From Stenotrophomonas maltophilia (GTDB taxonomy: Bacteria; Pseudomonadota; Gammaproteobacteria; Xanthomonadales; Xanthomonadaceae), in contig DEZI01000030.1 of NCBI GenBank assembly GCA_002364755.1, positions 111,420-175,419 on the forward strand: a stretch of 64,000 bases of DNA, read 5' to 3'. The position numbers and the translations under genes were made by a program. Below, piece after piece: positions 33,899-43,750 of the stretch; positions within the stretch are counted from its first letter, which is position 1, and each line of letters begins with the position of its first letter. Below the pieces are notes generated by a model that was not told the origin of the DNA, made no database searches, and saw only the letters and a program-made list of their open reading frames with translations.

Positions 33899-33920
33899 CT
33901 GCGATCAGCAATGGCGGCCG

Positions 33921-35858
<1,938 letters not shown>

Positions 35859-35923
35859 CCTCATTGGCTCCGGCGTTCCTCTTAGTGCGGGTCTTGCGTT
35901 GGGGTCGAGCGTACTCGGCGAGC

Positions 35924-36556
35924 TTACTTCATGTGGGCGCGTTTGCCCTGTCCCAAGGCATACACCTCGGGCGAGCGCTTGCGCGATGCTTCCGGCTTGC
36001 GGATGGAGACCTTGTCGTACCGGCGGCGCATCTCGCGCACGTAGTCGTCAAAGCCTTCACCCTGGAACAGCTTGATCAGGAACGCCCCACCGGTCTTGAG
36101 GTGATTGTCAGCGAAGTCCAGCGCAAGCTCGGCCAAGTGCATCATCCGCGGCTGGTCGACCGCGCCCACACCACTCTTATTGGGGGCCATGTCCGACAGG
36201 ACAAGGTCTACCGGCTGATCCCCGAGCATGGCTTCAAACTGCGATAGGACGGTTTCTTCCCTGAAGTCACCGTGAAGGAACTCCACGCCGGCCAGCGGCG
36301 GCATGTCCAGGATGTCCAGCGCGAGCACGCGGCCGGTGTCGCCGATCTGTCTCCGGACCTGCTGAGACCAGCCGCCCGGGGCCGCACCGAGGTCGACGAC
36401 CACCATGTGCGGCTTCAGCAGGCGGTCACGTTCGAGCAGCTCCTCGAGCTTGTAGGCCGCGCGCGAGCGCATGCCTTCGGCCTGCGCCTTCTTCACGAAG
36501 GGGTCGGAGAAGTGTTCCTTGAGCCAGCGCTGGCTGCTTTTGCTACGGGTGGCCAT
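35924..36556 (-). CDS. rlmE: 23S rRNA 2'-O-ribose methyltransferase RlmE (FtsJ/RrmJ)
   Basis: The 210-residue protein has the SAM motif VVDLGAAPGGWSQ and the catalytic tetrad regions of the family: SRAAYKLEEL (K), LSDMAPNKSG (D), FLIKLFQGEG (K) and a late glutamate. It methylates U2552 in the A loop of 23S rRNA late in 50S assembly. It is divergent from yhbY, another 50S assembly factor, across 65 bases, the common pairing. Confidence 0.96.
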   Translation of the reverse strand: MATRSKSSQRWLKEHFSDPFVKKAQAEGMRSRAAYKLEELLERDRLLKPHMVVVDLGAAPGGWSQQVRRQIGDTGRVLALDILDMPPLAGVEFLHGDFREETVLSQFEAMLGDQPVDLVLSDMAPNKSGVGAVDQPRMMHLAELALDFADNHLKTGGAFLIKLFQGEGFDDYVREMRRRYDKVSIRKPEASRKRSPEVYALGQGKRAHMK

Positions 36557-36621
36557 TGGAAATAGGGGCTGATGGGGTCGTCATGATACCCTGATCGTCC
36601 CATTCAACCCCCTTTTCCTGC

Positions 36622-36927
36622 ATGTCCATCGCACTGACCGCCTCCCAGACCCGTTTCCTGCGCGGCCACGCCCACGACCTCAAGTCCTTGCTGCAGACCG
36701 GCGGCAAGGGCATCACGGCGGCCTTCATCGCCGAGCTGAACGAAGTCCTGGAGCGCCACGAACTGGTCAAGGTGAAGGTTGCCGCCGAGGACCGCGACGC
36801 CCGTGACGCGATGATCGCCGAGATCGTCGAAGCCACCGAGGCGGCGCTGGTGCAGCGCATCGGCCACGTTGCCGTGCTGTACCGCCCGAGCAAGGAACAG
36901 CGCCAGATCGTGCTGCCGCGCGGCTGA
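36622..36927 (+). CDS. yhbY: YhbY ribosome-assembly RNA-binding protein (CRM domain)
   Basis: The 101-residue protein is a single CRM domain: QTRFLRGHAHDLKSLLQTGGKGIT, a DEVLERHELVKVKV-type core and the RNA-binding end GHVAVLYRPSKE. It associates with pre-50S particles. It is divergent from rlmE and read together with the next gene, 13 bases away. Confidence 0.93.
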   Translation: MSIALTASQTRFLRGHAHDLKSLLQTGGKGITAAFIAELNEVLERHELVKVKVAAEDRDARDAMIAEIVEATEAALVQRIGHVAVLYRPSKEQRQIVLPRG

Positions 36928-36940
36928 TCGCCCTGCCCCC

Positions 36941-37315
36941 ATGCAGCTGAACCACGAACCGCCCGATTACGCCTACAGCCTGCGCGCTGCCGACGGCCGC
37001 TCGGCCAAGGTCAACGACCAGGTGCTGGGGCAGAGCTTCTTCCTGACCCCCGACCAGCTGGTCGCGCAGTGGCCGGTGCGCCAGGCCGCGAACCTGCAGC
37101 TGGCCCACCTCGAAGCAATTCTTGCGCTGAATCCAGCGCTGATCGTACTGGGCACCGGCGACCGGCAGGTGTTTCCGCCTGCCGCGGTGATGGCCGCCTG
37201 CCTGTCGCGTGGCATCGGCCTGGAAGTGATGAACAACCCGGCCGCCGCGCGCACTTTCAACATTCTTGCCGGCGAAGGCCGCAAGGTCGCCGCCGCCTTC
37301 ATTCTGGAAGGTTGA
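36941..37315 (+). CDS. Mth938-like domain protein
   Basis: The 124-residue protein carries the Mth938/DUF498 fold: a C-terminal Rossmann-like half with NPALIVLGTGDRQVFPPAAVMAACLSRGIGLEVMNNPAAARTFN and AGEGRKVAAAFIL. The mitochondrial member NDUFAF3 helps assemble complex I; the bacterial role is not settled. The start at 36941 is 13 bases after yhbY; the frame extends back to 36869 inside it. Confidence 0.85.
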   Translation: MQLNHEPPDYAYSLRAADGRSAKVNDQVLGQSFFLTPDQLVAQWPVRQAANLQLAHLEAILALNPALIVLGTGDRQVFPPAAVMAACLSRGIGLEVMNNPAAARTFNILAGEGRKVAAAFILEG

Positions 37316-37324
37316 GGCAAGAGC

Positions 37325-37394
37325 CGCCGGGCCTGGCCCGGCGCTCCCCTGGATTGCAGGTTGTCTGTAGCGCCCGAGCCGAGGCCCGGGCGCC
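37325..37394. repeat. Two GTAG-type hairpins
   Basis: A CGCCGGGCC/GGCCCGGCG stem (37325-37343) is followed by GTAG plus a GCGCCCGAG/GGCCCGGGCGC stem (37367-37394). They lie between the converging Mth938-like gene and nlpD and may end both transcripts. Confidence 0.65.
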
Positions 37395-37413
37395 GCCGGA
37401 TCGCGCCGTCAGA

Positions 37414-38205
37414 TCAACGTGCTGGCAGATATTGCTGCGGGTCGACCGGCTTGCCGTTGTAACGAATCTCGAAGTGCAGCATGTCGCGGTTGGCGCCGGT
37501 ACGGCCCATCTCGGCGATCTGCTCGCCCGCCTTGACGTTCTGCCCTTCGTTGACCAGGCGCTTGCGGTTGTGGCCATAGGCCGACAGCCACTGGTCGCTG
37601 TGCTTGATGATGATCAGCTCGCCGTAGCCGACCAGGCCGGCACCGGAATACACCACCACGCCGTTGGCGGTGGCGCGTACGGCAGCGCCGCTGGTGCCAG
37701 CGATGTCCACGCCCTGCTTGGTCGCGTCACCGGCCACGTAGCGGCCGACGATCGCGCCATCGGCCGGCCAGCGCCAGTCGATGTTGCTCTTCACCGGGCC
37801 GACCGGGGCCGTCGCCACCGGCGCAGGTGCCGGGGTGGTCCTGCCTGCACTGCCGCGCGGCGGGGTCACCACCGTGGTCGGCGCGCGGCCGCCGGTGGCA
37901 CCGGCCGGGTACAGGCGGATCACCTGACCCGGATAGATCTGCGACGGGTTGTCCAAGCGGTTCCAGGCGATCAGGTCGGCCGGAGTGATGTCATGGATGC
38001 GGGCCAGCGCATAGATCGTGTCGCCCTTGCGCACGACAACGGTCTGCCCGGGCTTGGGCACCGAGGCCTTGGGCGTGCTGACAGTGCTGCCACCGCTGCT
38101 GCCGCCGGGGCGGACGACGGTGGCGGTGCCACAGGCGGCCAGGGTGGATACCAGCAACGCCAGCGCGCCGATGCGCACTCCCTTGCTCAGACGATCTGCA
38201 CTCAT
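37414..38205 (-). CDS. nlpD: NlpD-type LysM/LytM lipoprotein
   Basis: The 263-residue protein has a lipobox TLAAC (C25), a LysM peptidoglycan-binding domain (about 58-100, YALARIHDITPADLIAWN), a Pro-rich linker and a LytM domain (about 145-263). The first zinc histidine is replaced: QGVDIAG stands where active enzymes have H-x-G-x-D, and the last motif is LHFEIR, not LHFEI-H. As in E. coli NlpD, it is probably an activator of a cell-division amidase, not a peptidase. It overlaps yqaA by ATGA. In E. coli rpoS follows; here a short repeat and an unrelated gene do. Confidence 0.93.
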   Translation of the reverse strand: MSADRLSKGVRIGALALLVSTLAACGTATVVRPGGSSGGSTVSTPKASVPKPGQTVVVRKGDTIYALARIHDITPADLIAWNRLDNPSQIYPGQVIRLYPAGATGGRAPTTVVTPPRGSAGRTTPAPAPVATAPVGPVKSNIDWRWPADGAIVGRYVAGDATKQGVDIAGTSGAAVRATANGVVVYSGAGLVGYGELIIIKHSDQWLSAYGHNRKRLVNEGQNVKAGEQIAEMGRTGANRDMLHFEIRYNGKPVDPQQYLPAR

Positions 38206-38816
38206 GCGAACTTCGACCTCCATACAAGCCAGGCAACCAGCCCCACCACCAGCACGGTGGCGATCCAGCCCAGCGGTTCAATCCAGCGACGCAGCGCCGC
38301 TTCGGCACGCGCACCGCCGATGCGGATGACCGCAGCCAGCACGTACACGCGCTTGCCGCGACCGATCAACATGCTCAGCAGGTACTGTGGCATCGGCACG
38401 CCGACGATACCCGAAGCCCACGTGAAGACCTTCATCGGGATGGGCATGAAGCCGCCCAGCACCAGGAAGGTGAACACCGCCCACGGCGACTCGGCCATCT
38501 TGGCCTGCACCGTGGCGATGCCCTGCTCGATGGCCGGCAGCATGCCCAGCGTCTCGAACAGCGGCTTGATCGCCTCGAAGGCGAAGTGACCCAGCGCGTA
38601 GCCGACCACCGCACCGACCATGGAGCCGGCCAGGCTGAGCGTGGCGAACCACCAGCCGCGCTTGGGCTGGGCCACGCACATCGGCGCCAGCATCACTTCC
38701 GGCATGACCGGGAAGATGATCGCCTCAAAGAAACTCAATACCGTCAGGTAGGTCGGGGCGCGTTCGTGCGCTGCCCACTTCATCGCCCGCTCGTACAGCG
38801 GTCCGAAAATCTTCAT
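38202..38816 (-). CDS. yqaA: YqaA-family membrane protein (DedA-like)
   Basis: The 204-residue protein has four to five membrane helices. It opens MKIFGPLYERAMKWAAHERAPTYL and carries AIIFPVMPEVMLAPMCV and VLGGFMPIPMKVFTWASG, the SNARE-associated/DedA-like signatures of the YqaA group. A role in lipid flipping or envelope homeostasis is likely by family. It is coupled to nlpD through ATGA and follows pcm by 19 bases; it is the usual insertion between pcm and nlpD in xanthomonads. GGAG is 11 bases ahead of the start. Confidence 0.85.
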   Translation of the reverse strand: MKIFGPLYERAMKWAAHERAPTYLTVLSFFEAIIFPVMPEVMLAPMCVAQPKRGWWFATLSLAGSMVGAVVGYALGHFAFEAIKPLFETLGMLPAIEQGIATVQAKMAESPWAVFTFLVLGGFMPIPMKVFTWASGIVGVPMPQYLLSMLIGRGKRVYVLAAVIRIGGARAEAALRRWIEPLGWIATVLVVGLVAWLVWRSKFA

Positions 38817-38835
38817 GCAACCCTGCTCCGTGGAT

Positions 38836-39513
38836 TCAATCGAGCATGCCAGACAGCAGCGGCACGAACGTGACCGGTGCCAGCACGCGTTGTTCGATGC
38901 TGCCGTCTTCCCTGCGGTCCAGCTGCACCAGCGACTGCCCGCCCGGGCCACCCACCGGCGCAACCAGGCGCCCACCGACCGCCAGCTGCTCGACCAGGGC
39001 ATCGACCAGGGCCGGTGCCGCGGCAGTCACCACCACCGCATCGAAGGGACCGTGTTCGGCCCAGCCGACCCGGCCGTCGTCATGCTTGGTGCGGATGTTC
39101 ATGCCCAGCGCGCGGAAGCGCTTGCGCGCCTGGCGCAGCAGATCGCCGATGCGCTCGACGGTGTAGACCTCCAGGCCCACGGCGCCGAGCACGGCGGCCT
39201 GGTAACCCGAGCCGGTGCCCACTTCCAGCACCTTCTTCGGCGCGACCTGCAGCACCGCTTCGGTCATCCGCGCCACCACCCAGGGCTGGGAGATGGTCTG
39301 GCCATGGCCGATCGGCAGCGCGGTGTCTTCGTAGGCGCGCGAGGCCAGGGCCTCGTCGATGAACAGATGGCGCGGCACCACCCGGATCGCGTTCAGCGTG
39401 GACTCGTCGACGATGCCAGCTTCGCGCAGGCGGTCGACCAGGCGGTCGCGCACGCGCTGCGAAGTCATGCCGATGCCGACCGCTTCCGGTTGCAGGCGCA
39501 AGCGCGGGCTCAT
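38836..39513 (-). CDS. pcm: Protein-L-isoaspartate O-methyltransferase
   Basis: The 225-residue enzyme has the SAM-binding motif LEVGTGSGYQAAVLG and the substrate-side TISQPWVVARMTEAVLQ. It methylates isoaspartyl sites in aged proteins so they can revert. It overlaps surE (ATGA, 39510-39513) and so is co-translated with it. Confidence 0.96.
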   Translation of the reverse strand: MSPRLRLQPEAVGIGMTSQRVRDRLVDRLREAGIVDESTLNAIRVVPRHLFIDEALASRAYEDTALPIGHGQTISQPWVVARMTEAVLQVAPKKVLEVGTGSGYQAAVLGAVGLEVYTVERIGDLLRQARKRFRALGMNIRTKHDDGRVGWAEHGPFDAVVVTAAAPALVDALVEQLAVGGRLVAPVGGPGGQSLVQLDRREDGSIEQRVLAPVTFVPLLSGMLD

Positions 39514-40289
39514 GCCGGCTGGTCCAGCGCGGCGCTGAGGCCGCCGACCCAGCTGGCCACCTTCTCCAGTGCCTGGTAACGGGTCAGGTCGACCTGGATG
39601 GGGGTGATCGAAATATGGCCGGTGCGCACCGCATGGAAATCGGTGCCGGGGCCGGAATCCTGCTCGCGCCCGGCCGGGCCGATCCAGTACACCTCGTTGC
39701 CGCGCGGGTCCTTCTGCGCGATGCAGCCTTCGGCGCGATGGCGGTTGCCCAGGCGGGTCACTTCGAAGCCCTTGACCTCATTCCACGGCAGGTCGGGCAC
39801 GTTGACGTTGAGGATGGTGTCGGCCGGCAGCGGATCGGCCTTCAGCCGGGCGACGATCTCCACCGCGGCGCGCGCGGCGGTCTCGAAGTGCTTCGGGTCG
39901 TGGTTGCGGGTGACCAGCGACACGGCCACCGCCGGCAGGCCGAGGAAGCGACCTTCCATCGCCGCCGAGACGGTGCCCGAATAGATGACGTCGTCACCGA
40001 GGTTGGCAGCGTTGTTGATGCCGGAAACGACAATGTCGGGCTCGAATTCGAGCAGGCCGGTCAGCGCCAGGTGCACGCAGTCGGTCGGGGTGCCGGCCAC
40101 CGAGACGGTGTAGTGGTCGATGCGCTTGAGCCGGATCGGCAGGTCCAGCGTCAACGAATTGCTGGCACCGGAACGATCGCGGTCGGGTGCGACCACCGTC
40201 ACTTCATGGCCGGCCTCGCGCAGCACGGCGGCAAGCATCCGGATGCCTGCGGCGTCGACGCCATCATCGTTACTGACCAGGATGCGCAT
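39510..40289 (-). CDS. surE: 5'/3'-nucleotidase SurE
   Basis: The 259-residue enzyme begins MRILVSNDDGVDAAG, with metal ligands D8 and D9, serine in GASNSLT and asparagine in GINNAANLGDD. It dephosphorylates nucleoside monophosphates and is linked to stationary-phase stress. The start at 40289 gives this N-terminus; the open frame runs upstream without a ribosome site. It is divergent from the smr gene. Confidence 0.96.
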   Translation of the reverse strand: MRILVSNDDGVDAAGIRMLAAVLREAGHEVTVVAPDRDRSGASNSLTLDLPIRLKRIDHYTVSVAGTPTDCVHLALTGLLEFEPDIVVSGINNAANLGDDVIYSGTVSAAMEGRFLGLPAVAVSLVTRNHDPKHFETAARAAVEIVARLKADPLPADTILNVNVPDLPWNEVKGFEVTRLGNRHRAEGCIAQKDPRGNEVYWIGPAGREQDSGPGTDFHAVRTGHISITPIQVDLTRYQALEKVASWVGGLSAALDQPA

Positions 40290-40498
40290 CTTCGATTTAA
40301 CCGCTTGATTTTCCAAGAATTCGATTCCGTCACCTTGTCGCGTGGGCGGGACCGGCCGTGCCCCTGTCGGGAACCGGCGATCGCGCAAGTGCGTCGGGTA
40401 TTGTGCCGCAAGCGGGCCGCCGGTCCTACCCTGCCAGTGGTGATGCGCGTCATCGAATCGACATAGGCAGACCCGCTCGGGCGGTTTACCCTGTGCGC

Positions 40499-41038
40499 AT
40501 GTCGCACCCTGAAGATGAAGATCCGGCCGCCCTGTTCCGTTCGGCCATCGGCGAAGTGAAGCCGCTGCGCAAGGAGGTCGAGCCGGCACCGTCCGCGCCG
40601 AAACCGAAGCCGCGCGCACGCATGGCCGAACGCGACGAAGCCGAGGCCGCAGGCGAGTTCGCCCGCCTGCTGCGCGACAGCAGCCCACTGGAAGCCGGCG
40701 ACACCGCCAGCTACCGCCGCGACAACCTGCCGCCGCGGATGTTCCAGCGCCTGAAGCGCGGCCAGTATTCGATACAGGACGAACTGGACCTGCACGGCGC
40801 CACCGCCGCGCAGGCCGAAACGCTGCTGCGCCAGTTCCTGCTGGAAGCGCACGCGCACGAGTACGGGTGCGTGCGCATCATCCACGGCAAGGGCCTGCAG
40901 TCCGATGGCGGCGCACCGGTGCTGAAGAACCTGGTCGACCGCCTGCTGCGGCTGCGCAACGACGTGCTCGCGTTCCACTCGGCACCGACCGGCCAGGGCG
41001 GCACCGGCGCAGTGCTGGTGCTGCTGGCACGGCGTTGA
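40499..41038 (+). CDS. Smr-domain endonuclease-type protein
   Basis: The 179-residue protein has a variable, charged N-terminal half and a C-terminal Smr domain (about residues 95-179) with DLHG in ELDLHGATAAQAE and the IIHGKG motif. Stand-alone Smr proteins cleave or bind nucleic acids; SmrA/SmrB of E. coli cut mRNA at stalled, collided ribosomes. The ATG is 7 bases after GTGCGC, with no strong ribosome site. It is the only plus-strand gene in the truD-surE stretch and breaks an otherwise common gene order. Confidence 0.85.
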   Translation: MSHPEDEDPAALFRSAIGEVKPLRKEVEPAPSAPKPKPRARMAERDEAEAAGEFARLLRDSSPLEAGDTASYRRDNLPPRMFQRLKRGQYSIQDELDLHGATAAQAETLLRQFLLEAHAHEYGCVRIIHGKGLQSDGGAPVLKNLVDRLLRLRNDVLAFHSAPTGQGGTGAVLVLLARR

Positions 41039-41045
41039 TCCCCTC

Positions 41046-41120
41046 ATCCACGCATGGTGTGGATCTACGACCAGGCGCGGCGGCTCATGCGATGCCGGTA
41101 GATCCACGCCATGCGTGGAT
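41046..41120. repeat. SMAG dimer
   Basis: Two inverted copies, ATCCACGC...GGATCTAC (41046-41068) and GTAGATCCACGCC...GCGTGGAT (41098-41120), face each other between smr and truD, whose transcripts converge. Confidence 0.75.
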
Positions 41121-41140
41121 ATCCCGACCCCGCCCGGCGA

Positions 41141-42172
41141 TCAGCCCTGCGAGGCGTCTTCCACCGGGCCCAGTTCGTGCAGCACCGCGGTGGCATAGCA
41201 GCCCGGCGGCAGCGCGAACGACAGCTCCAGCACGTCATCGGCCAGCCACTGGTGCTGCAGCAGGGCCGGACGCAGGCGCAGCGCGCGGCGTTCCTGCTTC
41301 AGGCGCGCGCCTTCCAGGCCGGCACGCAGGGCCTGCGACTCCTCATCGTCCAGCGCGGCCAGTTCCAGCGTGCGGGCAGCCTCGGTGCTGCGCAGCTCAC
41401 CCTCGCCCCACAGCGGTGCGCTGGGGTGGATGTCGAAGCGGGCCAGGCGCTCGGCCAGCACATCGGTGTACGGTTCGGGGCCGAACACGCTGCGGCTGCC
41501 ATCGAGCATCCACACCTCGCCGTCCAGCGGCTGGTCCCAGCTGCCCTGCTCCACCCGCGCGGCCAGCACGCGGTTGAACAGCGCCGAGCGCGCGGCCGAC
41601 AGCAGCAGCGAACGTTGGTCCTGGCGCATGCGGCGGCCACCGAACATCGCCAGCGCCGCCGGCACGTTGCCACCGTCGCGACCGAAACGCTGTTCACCGA
41701 ACCAGTTCGGCAGGCCGCGCGTGGCGATCTGCTGCAGGCGCTCATCGATGGCCGCAGCATCGCCCTGCACGTCGCGCAGCACCAGCTTGAAGCGGTTGCC
41801 GGCCAGCGCACCGCGCTGCAGCTTGCGGTTGTGCCAGGTGGCCTCGAGCACTTCGATCTCGTCGCTGGCCAGCGTGGCCAGGTCCGGGGCGATGCGCTTG
41901 GGCAGGTGCACGCTGAAACGCTGGGTGGTGACCGCATTGCGGTCCTTCATGCCGGCGTAGCTGACGCCCATTTCCGGCAGGCCGGCCCACTTCGCCAGCA
42001 GCTTGGCCACGTGCACCGTGTTGGCGCCGCGCTTGCGGATGTGCAGCAGCAGATGCTCGCCCTCACCGGTGGCTTCGAAGGCCGGCAGTTCCTCGACCTG
42101 GAAATCCTCCGGCCTGGTGCGGATGCGCGCGCTCAGCAGCGGCGCGCCAAAGGCCAGCGGCAACGGAATCAT
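41141..42172 (-). CDS. truD: tRNA pseudouridine synthase TruD
   Basis: The 343-residue enzyme has GMKDRNAVTTQRFSV with the catalytic aspartate, HNRKLQRGALAGNRF, and NWFGEQRFGRDGGN. It makes pseudouridine 13 in tRNA-Glu. It overlaps ispF by ATGA (42169-42172) and is the last gene of the ispD-ispF-truD operon. Confidence 0.96.
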   Translation of the reverse strand: MIPLPLAFGAPLLSARIRTRPEDFQVEELPAFEATGEGEHLLLHIRKRGANTVHVAKLLAKWAGLPEMGVSYAGMKDRNAVTTQRFSVHLPKRIAPDLATLASDEIEVLEATWHNRKLQRGALAGNRFKLVLRDVQGDAAAIDERLQQIATRGLPNWFGEQRFGRDGGNVPAALAMFGGRRMRQDQRSLLLSAARSALFNRVLAARVEQGSWDQPLDGEVWMLDGSRSVFGPEPYTDVLAERLARFDIHPSAPLWGEGELRSTEAARTLELAALDDEESQALRAGLEGARLKQERRALRLRPALLQHQWLADDVLELSFALPPGCYATAVLHELGPVEDASQG

Positions 42173-42666
42173 GCCGCCACCAGCAGAACCACGGCCTGCG
42201 CGGCGATGCCCTCGCCACGGCCGGTGAAGCCGAGCTTCTCCGAGGTGGTGGCCTTGACGCTGACCGCATCCAGCGGCAGCTGCAGCAGGCCGCCGATGCG
42301 TTCGCGCATGGCCAGCGCATGCGGGCCGACCTTGGGCCGCTCGCAGATGACGGTGATGTCGGTGTTGCCGACGCGCCAGCCGCGTTCGCGCAGCAGGCTG
42401 TCGCAATGGCGGACGAAATCACTGCTGTCCGCGCCCTTCCAGCGGTCGTCGCTGGGCGGGAAGTGCTGGCCGATGTCGCCCAGCGCGATGGCGCCGAGCA
42501 TGGCATCGCACAGCGCGTGCAGGATGACGTCGCCATCGCTGTGGGCCAGCACGCCGCGGCTGTGCGCCACGCGGATGCCGCCGAGCATGATGTGGTCGCC
42601 TTCACCGAAGGCATGGACGTCGTAGCCCTGGCCGATGCGGACGGGCGGGAACGGAGCGGTGCTCAT
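42169..42666 (-). CDS. ispF: 2-C-methylerythritol 2,4-cyclodiphosphate synthase
   Basis: The 165-residue enzyme begins MSTAPFPPVRIGQGYDVHAF with the D-x-H metal motif, then HSDGDVILHALCDAMLGA and the IERG-like KATTSEKLGFTGRGEG end. It closes the ring in the MEP isoprenoid pathway. The start at 42666 gives this N-terminus; the 34-base gap to ispD has no other start. Confidence 0.97.
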   Translation of the reverse strand: MSTAPFPPVRIGQGYDVHAFGEGDHIMLGGIRVAHSRGVLAHSDGDVILHALCDAMLGAIALGDIGQHFPPSDDRWKGADSSDFVRHCDSLLRERGWRVGNTDITVICERPKVGPHALAMRERIGGLLQLPLDAVSVKATTSEKLGFTGRGEGIAAQAVVLLVAA

Positions 42667-42700
42667 GGATGCAACCCTTGCAGCAGGGCCGCGCGGGCGA

Positions 42701-43399
42701 TCAGCCGGCGCGGCGGGAAAGTACGAATTCGAAACGGTCAAGGTCGGCCGGCGTGGTGACCTTGAAATTGTCCTCGCTGCCTTCCACCAGCAGCGGACGC
42801 TGGCCCTGGCGCTCCATGGCCATGGCATCGTCGGTGACGTCGACACCACTGGCGGCCGCAGCGGCCAGCGCGCGGACGAGCTGGTGGCGGCGGAACAGCT
42901 GCGGCGTCAGCGCGCGCCACAGGCGCTCGCGCGGTTCGGTGCCATCGATGCCACCATCGTCGCCGGCACGCTTGAGGGTGTCGCGCACGGGCGCGGCAAG
43001 GATCGCGCCGACCGGGTCGGCACGCCCCACTTCCAGCAGGCGGCCGAGGTCAGCCAACGACAGGTTGGGCCGCGCGGCATCGTGCACCAGCACGAACTCG
43101 TCGGCACGCACGCTGTCCGGCAAGGCCTGCAGACCGGCCAGCACCGAGGCGGCACGGGTCGCGCCACCGATGCAGGTCAGCACCGGCTTGCCGGACCACC
43201 CGGTCCAGCCCGGCCAATCCGCATCGTCCTCGCCGATGACCACCATCGCCCCGGCCACCGCCGGGTGCGCCAGCAGCGCATCCAGGGTGTGGGCGAGCAG
43301 GATCTGCCCGCCCACCTGCAGGTACTGCTTGGGCAGCGGCGCGCCGAAACGGGTGCCGCGCCCGGCAGCCGGGACGACCGCCCAGATGGCCGCGCTCAC
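42701..43399 (-). CDS. ispD: MEP cytidylyltransferase IspD
   Basis: The 232-residue enzyme has the nucleotide-binding AAGRGTRFGAPLPKQYL and VHDAARP motifs and the late DDAMAMERQG. It attaches CMP to methylerythritol phosphate. It starts with GTG, overlapping the ftsB stop (GTGA). Confidence 0.97.
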   Translation of the reverse strand: MSAAIWAVVPAAGRGTRFGAPLPKQYLQVGGQILLAHTLDALLAHPAVAGAMVVIGEDDADWPGWTGWSGKPVLTCIGGATRAASVLAGLQALPDSVRADEFVLVHDAARPNLSLADLGRLLEVGRADPVGAILAAPVRDTLKRAGDDGGIDGTEPRERLWRALTPQLFRRHQLVRALAAAAASGVDVTDDAMAMERQGQRPLLVEGSEDNFKVTTPADLDRFEFVLSRRAG

Positions 43400-43746
43400 G
43401 GCACGTCCGCCGGGTGGTCGCCGACCTGCGCCGCGACCGGTGCAGCCTGCGCCGGACGGACCGGCGCATCCTCCACCACGCGGTAGAACTTCTCGCCGGG
43501 CTTGATCATGCCCAGCTCGCTGCGCGCGCGTTCTTCGATGGCGGCCTGGCCTTCCTTGAGGTCCTTCACTTCAGCAGCCAGCGCATCGTTGCGCTGCTGC
43601 AGACCTTCATTGTCCCGTTCCTGGTTGGCGACCTGGGCTTCGAGCATCATCACTTCACCCGAATTACCCGGGCCGAACCAGAAACGGTACTGCAGCCATG
43701 CCAGCAGCAGGGCCAGCAGCAACAGCAGCCAGCGCCAGTCGCGCAT
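43396..43746 (-). CDS. ftsB: Cell-division protein FtsB
   Basis: The 116-residue protein has an N-terminal membrane helix (about 4-21), then a coiled coil (about 30-70, EAQVANQERDNEGLQQRN) and the FtsB end RARSELGMIKPGEKFYRVVE. With FtsQ and FtsL it activates septal peptidoglycan synthesis. It starts 4 bases after eno stops. The Pro/Ala-rich tail is longer than in E. coli. Confidence 0.95.
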   Translation of the reverse strand: MRDWRWLLLLLALLLAWLQYRFWFGPGNSGEVMMLEAQVANQERDNEGLQQRNDALAAEVKDLKEGQAAIEERARSELGMIKPGEKFYRVVEDAPVRPAQAAPVAAQVGDHPADVP

Positions 43747-43750
43747 GGGC

